Shown piece after piece: positions 46,537 to 58,104 of a DNA stretch of 64,000 nt; position 1 is the stretch's first letter; each line of letters starts with the position of its first letter. A program made the position numbers and the translations under genes. The notes below the pieces were generated by a model. That model saw only the letters and a program-made list of their open reading frames with translations, was not told the DNA's origin and did not search any database. Source of the stretch: Allomyces macrogynus ATCC 38327. Its lineage: Eukaryota > Blastocladiomycota > Blastocladiomycetes > Blastocladiales > Blastocladiaceae. The stretch covers positions 380,191 through 444,190 of the forward strand of contig GG745355.1 in NCBI GenBank assembly GCA_000151295.1. The letters are read 5' to 3'.

Positions 46537-48596
46537 TTACGCCGACTGGTCAAACAGCGCAATGAACACAAACCACCCGAGCACCATCAGCGCCGTCATC
46601 ACGCCGAGATTGAACCGGCCCCACCACCGCTGCCTTGCCGTGCCCACCACCACCGGGGTCGACGGCCGTGGCGGCGGCGTCGCATCCATACGCCGTGCGG
46701 CAGTCGTAGGGTTAGGGCGCACGCCCGCCGACGACTCGGTCAGCGCACCGGCCTGCTGGCACTCGAGGCACCCGCCGGGCGGACACGTCGACGACGAGGG
46801 CGGCGGCGGCGGCGGCGGTCTCCGCGACGCCGGCGTGACCGCGTTCTCGATGTCCGGCACGGGCGAGTGCACGCGGTCGTCGGTGTCGCGCAGAAGGGCT
46901 GTTCTCTCGTCCACACGATTCGGGTCCCGTTCTTGTGCGAGCAGCACTTTCCGCCGCTCCGCGTCGGCTGCCAGGATCCCGCACGAGTACACGCGGTCTA
47001 ACACGCCCATAACGACCGAAAGTGCGATCCCCGCGACCGACACGATAATCAGCAACACGAGCGGCGGGTCGTACGATCCGGCCTGGTCCTGCAACCAGCC
47101 CAGCACCGGGTCCATGATCGTCGACGCGACGTTCGTCATCGTCTTGTAAATGCCCAACGCGGTGCCAATCGCCTCCGGCCCAATCAGCAAGCCGACCGAC
47201 GAGACCATGGCCACGGGCCCAAACGTGAGCGACAGGCTGAACAGGACGAGCGCAACGTACGGCGGCCAGTTGGTGATCCACAGGAGCAAAAACGCGGCGA
47301 GGAGCGCGACCGCCGCGAGTAACGTGATGAGCGGCCGTTGCCCGCGCGCGTCGAGAAAGTACCCGAGGAACGGGGCGACAATGATCGGTAGGAACTGGCC
47401 GAGCGAGGCGTTGAACGCGGCCAACGTCTCAGGCTGGTGGAACCGGTCGGCGATCAGTTCCGGCGAGATATGCAGGAACGACGTCCACGTGGAGCCCATG
47501 GCGAACGACAGCCACGCAACGACCCAGAACGCCGGCGGGAACGTATACACCGTGCCGAGCCGGAACTGATTCTTGCGCTTGAGTGCGGCCAGTTCCTCGT
47601 CGTCGTAAATGCCCGCATCGCCGGCAACCGCGCCAGAGGCATTTTGCGCACGCGTTTCGTCGCGGAACCGGCGCATGCCCAGGACGTAGACGACATCGAC
47701 GAGCCACGAGACCAGGCACAGGCCAAACGCCGTCCAGATGCTGTACCCGTACCACCCGGTTGCGTTCTTGATGGGTACGGTCACGAGCATTGACAGGAAC
47801 GAGGCAAGTCGCGAAGTCGCGATTTGCACTCCGACAACGATCGCGAGCGCCGACCCGCGGAACCAGTGGGCCAAAATCGTGTGCTGCACGGTGATGATGG
47901 TCATGCTGCCGAGCCCGTAGAGCAGTCGGCCAAGCACCATCACGGCAAAGCTCTGCCAGTGCGCCGAGAGGGCCACGAGCAGGCCACCAGTCATGATGAG
48001 CGTGCACGAGACGATAGAGCCGTTCGAGACGCCAAAGACGTCGATGAACCGCCCGCCGATTGCGGGGACGATCGTGTTGACGAGACTCACGGCCGCTTGC
48101 AGGACGCCGTATTGCTGTCCTCAGATGAAGCGAGCAGCGTCAGGGATCTGTGCGCGCGGGTGGGTGGAGAAATCGGATCGTGTGCGTACCGCATTGTTGA
48201 TGCCGAGATCTGCCTTGAGCGTCGACTTGAGCGCGCTCAAGACGTGCGCCGAGTAGTGGCTGCCAAACCCGAGCAGTAGCGTGCACCCAAACGCAAACAG
48301 TTTCCATGCGAGCGGGGCCTGTCCAAGCCGGAACACGGGCCGAATGGTGAAACATGTGTCACAATGAGAAACAGAGCAGGTCTTGAACCAAACGCTCAGC
48401 GTACATTCTCGCGCTGTTGCTGTGCGCACCGCTGAAGGTCCGTCAACCGCTCCTGGTCGTCTTGCGACATGCGCGGGTGGCGAGAAGATGAGGACGACGA
48501 GGTCAACGACGCGGAATCATGGTCTTGGCCACCGTCAGCGGCTGGGACCGGCGCGTACTGGGCGCGGTCGGCGTGGGTTGCGCCTTTCTTGCCCAT
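46537..48596 (-). CDS. Major facilitator superfamily transporter (MFSD1-like)
   Basis: ATG 48596 opens an exon with a Ser-rich cytosolic start. The second exon has FRLGQAPLAWKLFAFGCTLLLG, spliced near 48189. The long last exon (about 48120 to 46537) carries the remaining membrane helices, for example LIMTGGLLVALSAHWQ and SFAVMVLGRLLYGLG, with LGYFLDARGQRPLI between the two halves (the usual D-x-x-G-R-R loop). There are about 12 helices in all, then a Pro-rich loop with CPPGGCLEC and a final hydrophobic segment. The gene resembles MFSD1-type lysosomal transporters, but the substrate is not readable from sequence. It converges on ZNRD2. Confidence 0.75.
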
Positions 48597-49268
48597 GGCG
48601 CGGGTTGGCGGTCGTGCAGCGACGTGGCGAGCGGCTCGGCGGGTGGAGAAGGCGAGGGCACGTCTGGTGCGCGCGCTTGAACGAGACGGAGAGCGGGAGC
48701 GTCACGTCGTGGCCGATACTTGATGGGTGCTGGTCAGGGTTGCCGATGAGGTCGTTGCTGGCAGAGAAGGGACGACGCTGGGCGTTCCAGGGATCTTGCA
48801 GGGTCGAGCAGACAGATCAGCAGCAGGGACTCTCCGCTGCGGACAGAAGGGCCGCGTCGTTGTGTCGAGGACAGCTTGATGCAGTGACTGATTGGGCATG
48901 GAGCGTGGGGGGGGGGGGGGGTGAGGACCAACATTCCAGCGTGGCGCCCATTGAACCAAGTTATCTGATCAACACTCTCGCGTGGCGACACCGGGAATCG
49001 AACCTGGGCCCCCAGTGTCCCCTTGGGCCGTTGGAAACACCATGACGTGGGCGCACATGACAGGATCACTTTTCATTTCGACTTCAGTCTTTGCGCGGCT
49101 CACGATTTGCTCCACGATTAACCATCTGGCTGGAGCACGTCGGCATTCCGCGCCCCGGAGTGCCGCTTCAAGTCCATGACCGCATGTGCAGCTGGCAGTT
49201 ACTTTAGTCCAAGCATCACGAGCGCTCGTCATTCCCTGCTGCCGGTCTTTGATTCCAAGTGATCGACC
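48597..49268. other. Intergenic with G-tract and tRNA-like 3' half
   Basis: Contains a 15-G run (48907-48921). At about 48984-49010, minus strand, there is a tRNA-like T-arm: GGTTCGATTCC, the consensus pol III B-box, followed by a would-be acceptor strand TGTCGCC and then A. No matching 5' half (GGCGACA) is found within 150 bp upstream on that strand, so it is not called as a tRNA. Confidence 0.4.
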
Positions 49269-52200
49269 ATGGCCGGCGGCCCGCACCCTGCGGTGGCAGC
49301 GAGTGCGGCTGGGCTAGGCGCTGAGGGCGGCGGTACTTGGACCATGGCGACGACCGGTGCACCAGCAACAGGCCCCGCGCCGTCGTACACAGCCGTCCTC
49401 GACCTCAAGAGCGACGCCTACGCGCAAAAGATCAATGTGCTCATGGACAAGGCGCTCTCCCGGTTCGAGCGCGAAATGAACCTGACGTAGTTCAAGGACC
49501 TGATGCGCGTTTTCCAGGAGGTGCGATGGCGCGATGGTGCGAATGAACTTGGGTGGGCCACTCGAGGGGGTCTGTGATGCTGACTCGTGTTCGGACAGAA
49601 AGCGTCGCGTGGCGGCAGATTGACGATTGAAGAGTTCAAGCAAGAGTTTCCCAAGATCCTGCAAAAGGAAAAGAGCGAGGACCAGGTCCGTCGCTCTTCT
49701 CCACCGCTCCACGCATCCCCGCGTCCGCTGCTCACCACCAGCGCACGACGTAGATCACGCTCATGCTCATGCGCATCGGGATCCGCGGCGACTGCGTGAC
49801 GTGGGACGCGTTCAGCAACTTCATGCTGTTGCACACGCAGGAGCAGTCCAAGCAAATGTAGTCGGAGGAGCAGGAGACAATGCTCTTCACGCCGGCGACG
49901 CGGCTCACGTTCGGCAAGCCGCAGACGACTCCGCACAAGGAAATGATTGGCAACCTGACCTACCTGCCGGCGCACCTGCGGTTCGTGACTATGTCGTGCG
50001 ACGCGACGGTGTGCTGCTGGTCTGAGCAGTATATGTTGCAGCGGTGCTTCACGTCGGCCATGTATGTGCTTGCTTGTCCTCTTCACTCTGCGCCTAGGCT
50101 GATCTGACGCGTTTCATTCCGCTAGCAAGAGCAAGGGCGCACCGGGCTCAGGCGACCAGGACGTGACGCCGCAGGCACTGCAGAGCCAGGAACTGCAGCT
50201 GCTGCACCCGAAACAGACGTGGATTTCCGATTTCGTCTTCATGCCGATATGAGAAATTGGATTCTCGCGACCGACACGCACGATTTCAGTTTCCACGACT
50301 ACGCGACGCTGCAGCCGCAGTGCAAGGTCAAGCTGCCGATCAACGTCATGTGCATGGACTACTGGCGCGGACCCGCGACGGACGCCGGCGACGGTCCTGG
50401 CGGTGGTGGGTCGCCAGCTGCGCAGCCGCACAACCAGTCCGTGCACGACGGCATGCTCTTGTTCGGCGACGACCAGGGCGACGTGTCAGTGTGGACGTTT
50501 GATTCGGAGGCGACCTTTGATCCGAATTCGCAAATGATGCTGGCCGCAGCCAAGGGCAAGATTGTCACGCTCGACCAGAAGAAGGTGTTCACAGTCGCCG
50601 TGCGCCGGCGGCTGCACAACGATTGGGTCACGCGCATCAAGTGCTTTCACGAGTTTCGGTGCTTTTTCTCGGTGTCGCCCGACGCCAAGGACTCGCTCGT
50701 ATGCGGCAGCGTCAACACCAAGAAGTGGATGTTCACATCGGCATCGGTCAACAAGGGGGGTCACGGCGTTTGCCGTATGCAGGTTCCCGGTCGCGCTCAT
50801 CACGGGTCCGTGCAATTCGACCAATCAACGCGCGCAGGCCTTCCACCGTTTCGCGTATTCGACTTTCCTTCACTTCTCCGGTCGGCGCCGACCGCAAAGT
50901 GCGCATTTGGAACCCGCGCCGCATCACCGACCCGCGCAAGCGTCGATGAAAGGCCACGCGGTGCCGATCATTGACGTGCAGGTGCAGCAAGCATTCGGGT
51001 ACCGCATCACGCTCAGCATGGACAAGGTGATCAAGGTCTGGGACATTCGGCGCATGTCGTGCCTGCAGACGCTGCAGCCGACCGAAGCTTTGCACCGGCC
51101 CGGCAATATGCTCAGTTTTATCCAGGTCGTGACGACGACCAAGGGCGCCGTGCGCCTGTTTGACGGCAGCAATCTCGTCGTCGAGTATGTCATGGACCAG
51201 TCGAGCGCGCGGCAGGTCACGCCGCACGTGCACCCGATCCGGTTGGTCATGTGCAAGATGATGGTGTCGCTGTGTGAAGGGAGCGTTGTGCAAGTGTGGG
51301 TGCGTGCTCTCAAGACGAGTTGCTGCGGTCATCGTGCCTTCACGACTCACGCTCAACCGCCGATTCTAGGAAGTCAACAACGGCGCGCCGACGTTCAAGC
51401 TTGACGATACGCAGCTGCCAAAGGACATTACGTGCATCGGGCTCGACGAGTACTCGGGTTGCCATTTCATGATGATCGGCAGTACGTTTCATTTCGCGGC
51501 GGCCTTAACCCGCTCGTCATGACGCTCACCACCTCGCCATTTCATAGCGGACGACGGCACCATCCTGCTCTCGTCGATCGAGGGGCACGTCATGTGCACC
51601 ATGAAGTACCCCAACCCGGTCGAAGTCACGTTGGTCTGGCACGTCGACGCACCCGAAGACCGCTTCTTCGTTGCCGGCGGGTGGCAGTGCCGGCTTTACG
51701 TCTACGCCGGCGAGAGCAAGTTTGAGGCGACGCAAATGCACCGGACCGAGATCTGGACCAACCCAGCGCTCGACGCGAGCCTCGAAACACTCAGCCCCAC
51801 GGCCGTGCGGAAAGACGATGTCATGGCCATGGTACTTGTCGCGCCGCACTTTCTCGTCTACAGCACGTTCCGCGGTGAGATTTACGTGCGCACCATGGCG
51901 GGCGTGCACGTCGGCCGCATGACCGCCGCGAATTACGGCCAGATCCCGGCGTGGAACCGGTCGATTGATAAGCTCGTCGTCTTGCGCGCGCCTGAGGTGG
52001 GTGCGGGCGGGACGCTGCACCAGGTCGGTGCTGGGTCCGCGTCGCTCGAGGATATGGCAAAGCTCGGGCTTACCGCGTCGGAAATGAGCCTGCTCACGTC
52101 GGGCCCGGGGCGCGATACCGGGCCCGTCGCGCACCTGGCCAGCTGCGGCATGGACGGCATGATCCGGTTCTGGACCCTCTCGTCGCTCACGCAAGTTGGG

Positions 52201-53087
52201 TGCGTCGACGGCCATGGCGCATCGACCATGTGCACGGTCGCGGTCGCGAGCCTGCCGCGCGGCGGGAGAAAGGCCAAGCAGGTCACAAGCACGGCGTTGT
52301 TCCTGACGGGCGACACGGCCGGGAACGTGACGTTGTGGAGCGTGGCGGATATCGCGGACCCGGTCGTGGTGGTCAAGTGGCAAGCGCACGTCAAGCCCGT
52401 CACGAGAATTGAAACGTTCCCGAACCCGCGCCTCGATCCGCACCGACGAGGACGACTGGATTCTCCCCGATCACACATGACGCTGCGCGCGTCGAGTGGG
52501 CGACCGCGGACGTGGCCACGGGTGCGGCCGACGGCAATTTGCGGTGCTGGACGTTGCTCGGCGAGTACGTTGGCTGTTTCGGCCAGCCCGTCCCGTGGGA
52601 CCTCAAGTCGCGCGCGACTTGGCGCCATCCAAACAAACCGCACGACGTGACGGAAATGGTGCGGCCTGCGGAACTGCGCCGTGTCGCGACTCTCGAGGGC
52701 GGTGGAGTCGCTGCACGTGCGCGCGCCAAGTGGGGCAAGCATGCGCGCGCACAGACCGGGCAGCGGCTCGCTGATGCGGATGCGGCACCGACCGACTTGC
52801 TCGATGCGCTGTTCGCGTCGTTCCAGTCGGCGAAATCGTCCATGGCGTCGCTGTTCCCGGACGAGGACGAGGGACGCGCGTCGCGCGCGCCGACTGCTGC
52901 GACGCGCAAGAGTTCGGCGGCCGAGAGGGTAAGGACGACCGCGGCGAGTAAGCCGTCGACGCCAGCAGCGCGTGTGCGTACGCCCGCGACCCCATCGGCG
53001 CGCGCACAAGCAGCCGGGTACGCCGCAGCGACCCCGCGCCGGTTCGCGCAAGAGCATCAGTTCACGGCTGTGCGTGCCAGGGGCTAG
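49269..53087 (+). pseudogene. EF-hand/WD40 protein of the WDR49/WDR64 type, with several disruptions
   Basis: From ATG 49269. The N-terminal EF-hand-like pair is seen as GGRLTIEEFKQEFPKIL and ITLMLMRIGI, then DCVTWDAFSNFML, spread over short exons. WD40 blades follow (NLTYLPAHLRFVTMSCDATV, VGADRKVRIWNP, GHAVPIIDVQVQ, MDKVIKVWDIRR, GCHFMMIGS, GNVTLWSVAD). The C-terminal block has GEYVGCFGQP with W, then a low-complexity tail. This architecture matches WDR49/WDR64-type ciliary proteins. Disruptions: in-frame TAGs at 49488 and 49859; frame changes near 50250, 50880, 50935 and 52440-52470. The protein-level match continues across each. Either recently inactivated or damaged by sequencing errors near the assembly gap region. 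Confidence 0.65.
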
Positions 53088-54329
53088 CGGCCAGCGCTCG
53101 GTGCTCCTGCGGCTGCGTCGCGCACCGCACGCGTCCGAATTGGCGTGTCGCTGGGCACTCGCTGAACGTAAGGTCGTCGTCGGGTGCGACCGCCGCCGCA
53201 GGAGCGGGCGCATTGGACGTGGACCGCGTGTTCCACATGCTTCCGGACTGTGCGCTTGAGTCGGTCAGTTGGCCGCAGTTACCAGGCAAGCGGCCGCCAA
53301 TGTCGGGCGGGGCTGGCGATGGGTCGGTCAGCGGGCGGCCGGCGTGTGACGATGGCCGCAACCGCACTCGTGCTGCCGTCGCTGGGTGGAGCTAGTGGAA
53401 GGGGTGGAGGAGGCGGTGGAGGTGGAGGTGGACGGAGGCCGTCGATAGTTGTGCGGACGGCGGTGGGAAGCACGCGCACTTGCTGGGTCGTCGACGTCGA
53501 ATACTTTGGCGAGATGAGGGTGCAGGACTGGATACAGCTGGCAATACACATTTAGACATGGGAAACGAATCTTGGAGGTAGGCACTGCATAACACGACGT
53601 ACACACACGAACAGCTCATGACCAGAACATCGAACGCAACATGAGACAAGGACCGATCGCGTCGACGAGCTTGCTCACCACCTATTCCACGCCAACCTTG
53701 GTGCACGTCCGAAGAAGTATCACTCCCGAAGCACGAGTTTGCATCAGTCCCAGCAGTTCCGCGTGCGCGTGGACATGCGGGCCAAGATCCACAGCCATGC
53801 TGAGCGTGCCACCCTCACGCTGTTCGAGGCAACCGAAGACCCCATCATGTCTACTCCTGGCAGGCTTCACCTGCGCGACCGCGGAAACGCTAACTGTGTG
53901 GTTGTATTAGCTGTCCTATGTTCGGGGGCTATCACTGACAACGTGGCGGGATTGGTTGTTGAGTGTTCTGAGTTTGTGGTCGTTGAAAACACGGATGCCT
54001 TGGTTCAATTGTCTCGTTTTCTCACAGGTCTGCAGATTGTCAGCCAGAGAACGTTTACAGCTAGAGACGTAACTAGGCACACAGCGCAAGCATCAAGTTA
54101 TTCAAGGAACATATCTTCGGTGCTAGAATCCAAAGACTTGACCATTCCCTGCTCGGCAGTTGTGATAGTACGAAACGTGCTCTTCCTTCCTTCCATTGTG
54201 GACATGACAGTTTTGTGCACACTTGTCAGTCCGCAGCGCGAAATCCACGGAAAGAACCGTGGCGACACTGGTGCAAAAATGAAAAGTGAAGCAAAGCAAA
54301 CGTCCGTCAGCTGAAGCAACGGGCAAACA
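53088..54329. other. Gene-poor interval
   Basis: About 1.2 kb. A proline-codon-rich run (GGAGGTGGAGG-type on plus, near 53400-53435) is a simple repeat. No coding family is recognised; the right part has lower GC. Confidence 0.4.
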
Positions 54330-54640
54330 AGTCGCGAAACTAGTCCATGGAACTGCCCCGCAAAGTACTCGGTCACGGCACTACGGTGGGACTTGCCGAT
54401 GCGCCCGTCCGACCATCGATCTTCCCAGTACAATCGGCACAGCTGCATCATCAGTGGCACGGGTAACAAGGTCCACTGGCGAGACACGCGGCAAGTCTTG
54501 TCACCACTGGTCGAGATGCTTTTGCGGCTGAGGTCGCGAAACGGCATCACCAGAAACCATTGAACACCCAATGTCGTGCAAGACTGGATCAGGAAGCGTG
54601 TCCAGAGCGCGACCGCGTATTGTGTCTTGGTGGTGTGCCC
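54330..54640 (-). pseudogene. N-terminal fragment of an F-box/LRR copy
   Basis: From 54640 leftward: GRALDTLPDPVLHDIG, then after a frame change MGVQWFLVMPFRD and CRVSRQWTLLPVPL, the first third of the family. The segment between them is deleted and the rest is absent. Lies just left of the complete duplicated copy in the same orientation. Confidence 0.6.
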
Positions 54641-54992
54641 AGCATGGCGCCAAGATGATGGTTATGCGAGTTGTCTGTGGTGAAGATTGATCGCAGCCAA
54701 TGGAGAGAGAATGGAAGTTGGGAGTCATAACAACTAGCAGCCAAAGAAATGGCATGGCTGACAGCTTGTGTTCTGACAATGCACAGGCCGATCCCTTCAC
54801 AACGCACCAGCGCCAAGCTTGACATGGGATGCTGGGAGCCAACTCTCACATCGCATGGTTAGCACGGCTGCAACGAATGCTTGCAGGGAAGGACCTCGGG
54901 GACAAGAAAGAGCCGTTCTTCGGAAAAAGAATGAGGAAAGGAGATAGCTTGAACACCAGCGCTTCAGGTCGCCCAACTCTGTTCTCCTGCAT

Positions 54993-57306
54993 AGCCCAAA
55001 GCTTGGAGGCAGCCGCTCGATGGCATCGATTGAGACGCGGGCCCCAACGACCTCGACGCGCAGCCCAGCCCCTTTCCAAGTCGGGCCGCGCATGGATGGG
55101 CATTCGTGCCAGCGACGCCCTCACGAACCGGTCGCCAATGGTGACTTGCAATGACCATTCATGGGGCTCCAAACTATGCGGCAGCCCGCCCACCTATGCA
55201 ACGTTCTCGTCGCCAAGATCAGAGCAGCGATTCAGCGCGATACAGCGTCATGGACCGCAACGCAACGGAGAAGTGGCCTCCAAATGGGCACAAATCAATG
55301 GACCATTTCATTCGTCTCGATCTTACACGTCTGCGCGCCCCATCACGTTGTTGATGCTCTCCACGAATCCCAGAAACCTGGCCAAGGGCAGCGATGCTGG
55401 CCTGATTCACACTCCATCACACATCTCGGCCCAGCTCCCTTGCGTCCAAAACTTGGAAGCCAGCCGTTTCTCGGCCTTGGCCGACACTCGGGTATCGCCG
55501 ATAAGCACCGCCAACCTGGCTTTCGTCTGTTTCGAATCACGCCTTGACATCCGAGTCAGCAACGCTGCTGCAAACTGGTCGCCGACACGCGTGCTGCGCA
55601 CATTCAGCGTTTCCAAGTGGCACGGCAGCGCGTGCACCCACGCAACGTCCTGATCGCCAAGATACCAGCACAAGTTCAATTCGAGCACCCGGAGCCGCGC
55701 GGGGAGCCCCACGGGGCCCGTGGATATCATATTCCCATGCAGATGAAGGGTGTGCAGTCGACTAGGCCATGCGAGTTGGGCCAGGTCCTGGTCCGTCAGT
55801 CCGCATTCCATCAGGGCAAGATGTGTCAGGTGCGGCGGCATGTGTTGCGAAAGCAGGCCTGCGATGGCCGTGCCCGCAATTGGCCACTTGCTGAGACGCA
55901 GGAGAGTCAGCGTCTCAGGCAGCCTCGACACAATCTGAGCAAGCGCAGCCACCGCCGCAGAGGGCGATCCACGGAATGGCCCGGGCATCGGCATGCAACC
56001 AAGAATCAGTTCCTTTAGGGGAACGGCCAGCGGCAAATGTGCACCCATGGTCGCGTCCCACAATGGAACGTCCACCTTCAGCCGATACGTTGCGAGTGGG
56101 AGGTTTGAGACCATTCTGTGCAGTTCCGGAGGAAGATGCGATCCAACAGGAAACTTGATCACCAGGCGGAAATTTTGGACGATGCGAGGGCACTGAGCAA
56201 CGCACTGGTCCAGGGCGGCAAGTTGGGCATGGACCATGTCCGTGACGACTGCTGCACTCAAGCGCAAGGACTGAAACCCGTCGCGTGGCAATGATCCAAG
56301 TACAGATGGGTGCAGTGCAAAACGGAAACGGCTGACAAGGAATTCGGTCAGCGATGGGAGTCGCTGGATGGCTTGCGCCAGTGCGTCCATGGCAGTGCGT
56401 GGCAAGACTATGTCTCCTCTGCTCAAATCCCACTTCAGGGTGAGGGAGCGCAGCGAGGATGGCACAAGTGCGAGCAAACGGACAAAGGCTGCGTGATCCG
56501 CGTCGTTTTGCAGAGAGTCAATGGTCAGCGCTTGCAGGCGGGGCGGGAGGGCCCCAAAGTTCTCTTCCGGCCACGTCGGCGCAACAACATGCGCCAACTT
56601 CAACGACGTGATGGACTCTGGGAGCGCAATGGTGACCCACGGAATCACATCGGAAAGCACCAGGTCGCGACACCGGGGCGGAACCTGCTGACGCGTCAGC
56701 CCCATCCCCGCGTCCTCGAAATAAAACTGGCGAAGCTGCGACAGCGGCAAGGGCAACAGAGTCCATTTCCGCGACACGCGACACGTCTCGCTGGAGGTGG
56801 CAATGCATGTGCGGTCGATGTCACGAAACGGAAGGACCAGCATCCACTGCACGCCACGGCCGTCTGTTGCGTGTTTGGTCATCACAAACTTGTTGACCAA
56901 CTCGCTGGACAACTCGATCGTCTTTGCGTGCGATCGACGCAACATCCGACTGGAAAACGGGTTGTCACGTCGAACATCGACATGTTCAATGGCAAACCGG
57001 AGGCACGGAGCAAATAGGCCTGAAGCGGCGAGAGCGAGACGGAGAACGGCCCCGGTGTCCTTGCCATGAAGAATGACTGCAATGTCGTGGATGACCTGGT
57101 CTGGCAGCGTGTCCAATCGAGAGCGACCGCGCGTTACGGCTTGGGAGTGCGCGCCCAGCATGGTGTGGAAGGAGTTGATGCAGCTGCAGCAAGTCTGACG
57201 TTGTTCTTGGCAACGGTTTGCTGGTGTGGAGGGACAATGGAAGTGAGAGGTCGCACGCACGAGCAAACGCATGCATGACGTTGCATGATCGCCTCACTTC
57301 GGTGTC
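54993..57306. repeat. Inverted segmental duplication, copy 2 (2,314 bp)
   Basis: Reverse complement of 18151-20464 with identical length and few substitutions. The match stops abruptly at both edges (after 'agcccaaagc' on the left, after 'cggtgtc' on the right). Confidence 0.9.
55407..57161 (-). CDS. F-box-like / LRR protein, copy 2
   Basis: 584 residues from ATG 57161, the exact mirror of the 18296 start. Nearly identical to copy 1, with a few amino-acid changes: LPFRDIDRT for LPFCDIDRT, PPRCRDL for PPQCRDL, and GALPPRLQ for GALLPRLQ. All three changes are missense and there is no stop or indel, so both copies may be expressed. In the third pair, copy 2 has P where copy 1 has L. Confidence 0.7.
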   Translation of the reverse strand: MLGAHSQAVTRGRSRLDTLPDQVIHDIAVILHGKDTGAVLRLALAASGLFAPCLRFAIEHVDVRRDNPFSSRMLRRSHAKTIELSSELVNKFVMTKHATDGRGVQWMLVLPFRDIDRTCIATSSETCRVSRKWTLLPLPLSQLRQFYFEDAGMGLTRQQVPPRCRDLVLSDVIPWVTIALPESITSLKLAHVVAPTWPEENFGALPPRLQALTIDSLQNDADHAAFVRLLALVPSSLRSLTLKWDLSRGDIVLPRTAMDALAQAIQRLPSLTEFLVSRFRFALHPSVLGSLPRDGFQSLRLSAAVVTDMVHAQLAALDQCVAQCPRIVQNFRLVIKFPVGSHLPPELHRMVSNLPLATYRLKVDVPLWDATMGAHLPLAVPLKELILGCMPMPGPFRGSPSAAVAALAQIVSRLPETLTLLRLSKWPIAGTAIAGLLSQHMPPHLTHLALMECGLTDQDLAQLAWPSRLHTLHLHGNMISTGPVGLPARLRVLELNLCWYLGDQDVAWVHALPCHLETLNVRSTRVGDQFAAALLTRMSRRDSKQTKARLAVLIGDTRVSAKAEKRLASKFWTQGSWAEMCDGV

Positions 57307-58104
57307 CAATGTGGCAAGCTTATTTTTGTATGCGCTCCTCGCTCCGCTCCCGTTGCACTCAACGCTGCAAAAAAGTGGCAGAACCAGCGTGCGTGAATGT
57401 CACGCAGAATTGGGTCGGGCAGCGTGTCGAGCGTGCGGCCGTGCGCCACGGTTAGGTGGTGCGTGGCCATCATCTTGCCGAGGTGCTGTTGCCGCGAGTC
57501 TGATGCTGTTGCTGGCAGAAATCAATGTTGGGGGGGGGGGGGGGGGAGGGAGTTATGCTGATGGCTGAGCACGCCTCGCTTCAGCAGGATTGAAACGTCC
57601 TAAAACGGGAAAATGAGAAATCAATGAGTTCCTTGGGGGATGAGGTAGACCGGAACCCAAGGGGTCTCCGGGGCCACGTGATTGTCTTGGAATATTGGTC
57701 GCGCTCCACGTGGACGTCAAATCAAAATGCTTATGAACCGAAGAAAGGACGTGAAGGGACGGCCATGTCGACGACCTGTCCACCAATGTGTTGACGTGTA
57801 TGGCTCGTTGCGCCAGCGAAGACCGAGGCAAACGATATCAGGTGCGTGATTTCAGGTGTGGGCTATTGAAACAGGTTGCTCGATCAAGGCTAGGCGCGCG
57901 AATATATTGGTTGTGTGCGCGGGGGGAAGAGTGCAATGACGAGAAAATCAACTTCAGAAAACAGAACAGGAAGAGCAGAACTGAGCGCGTCGGGTGCAGG
58001 AGTCGAGCGCGACGTGGTCCGTCGCGGGTGGAGCGAAAAGTCGCGGCTGGCCGTGCTCAACGAGGCGAGGAGAGAGGGGCCACACCCACCTCTTCTCACC
58101 GCAC
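57307..58104. other. Gene-poor interval with 17-G tract
   Basis: Contains a run of 17 G at 57530-57546 and otherwise no recognisable coding sequence. The 3' end of the Zn2Cys6 gene lies at its right edge. Confidence 0.45.

Noticed and set aside
46712..47281. 189-residue minus-strand frame inside the MFS transporter
   Set aside because: Out-of-frame shadow of the transporter gene with Arg/Gly-rich composition.
48984..49060. Complete tRNA gene on the minus strand
   Set aside because: Only T-arm and 3' acceptor are recognisable; no 5' acceptor partner within a plausible distance.
49488..49861. Reassigned TAG codon (alternative nuclear genetic code)
   Set aside because: TAG is used as a normal terminal stop in neighbours (for example DNAL1, PEX10), and the same gene also has frameshifts, so damage or error explains both.
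53400..53440. Proline-rich protein exon on the minus strand
   Set aside because: The run comes from a GGNGGN simple repeat; no surrounding domain or splice support.
57530..57546. G-tract as a functional quadruplex element
   Set aside because: A single homopolymer, similar to the one at 48907-48921; could be sequencing or simple-repeat expansion, with no other supporting signal.
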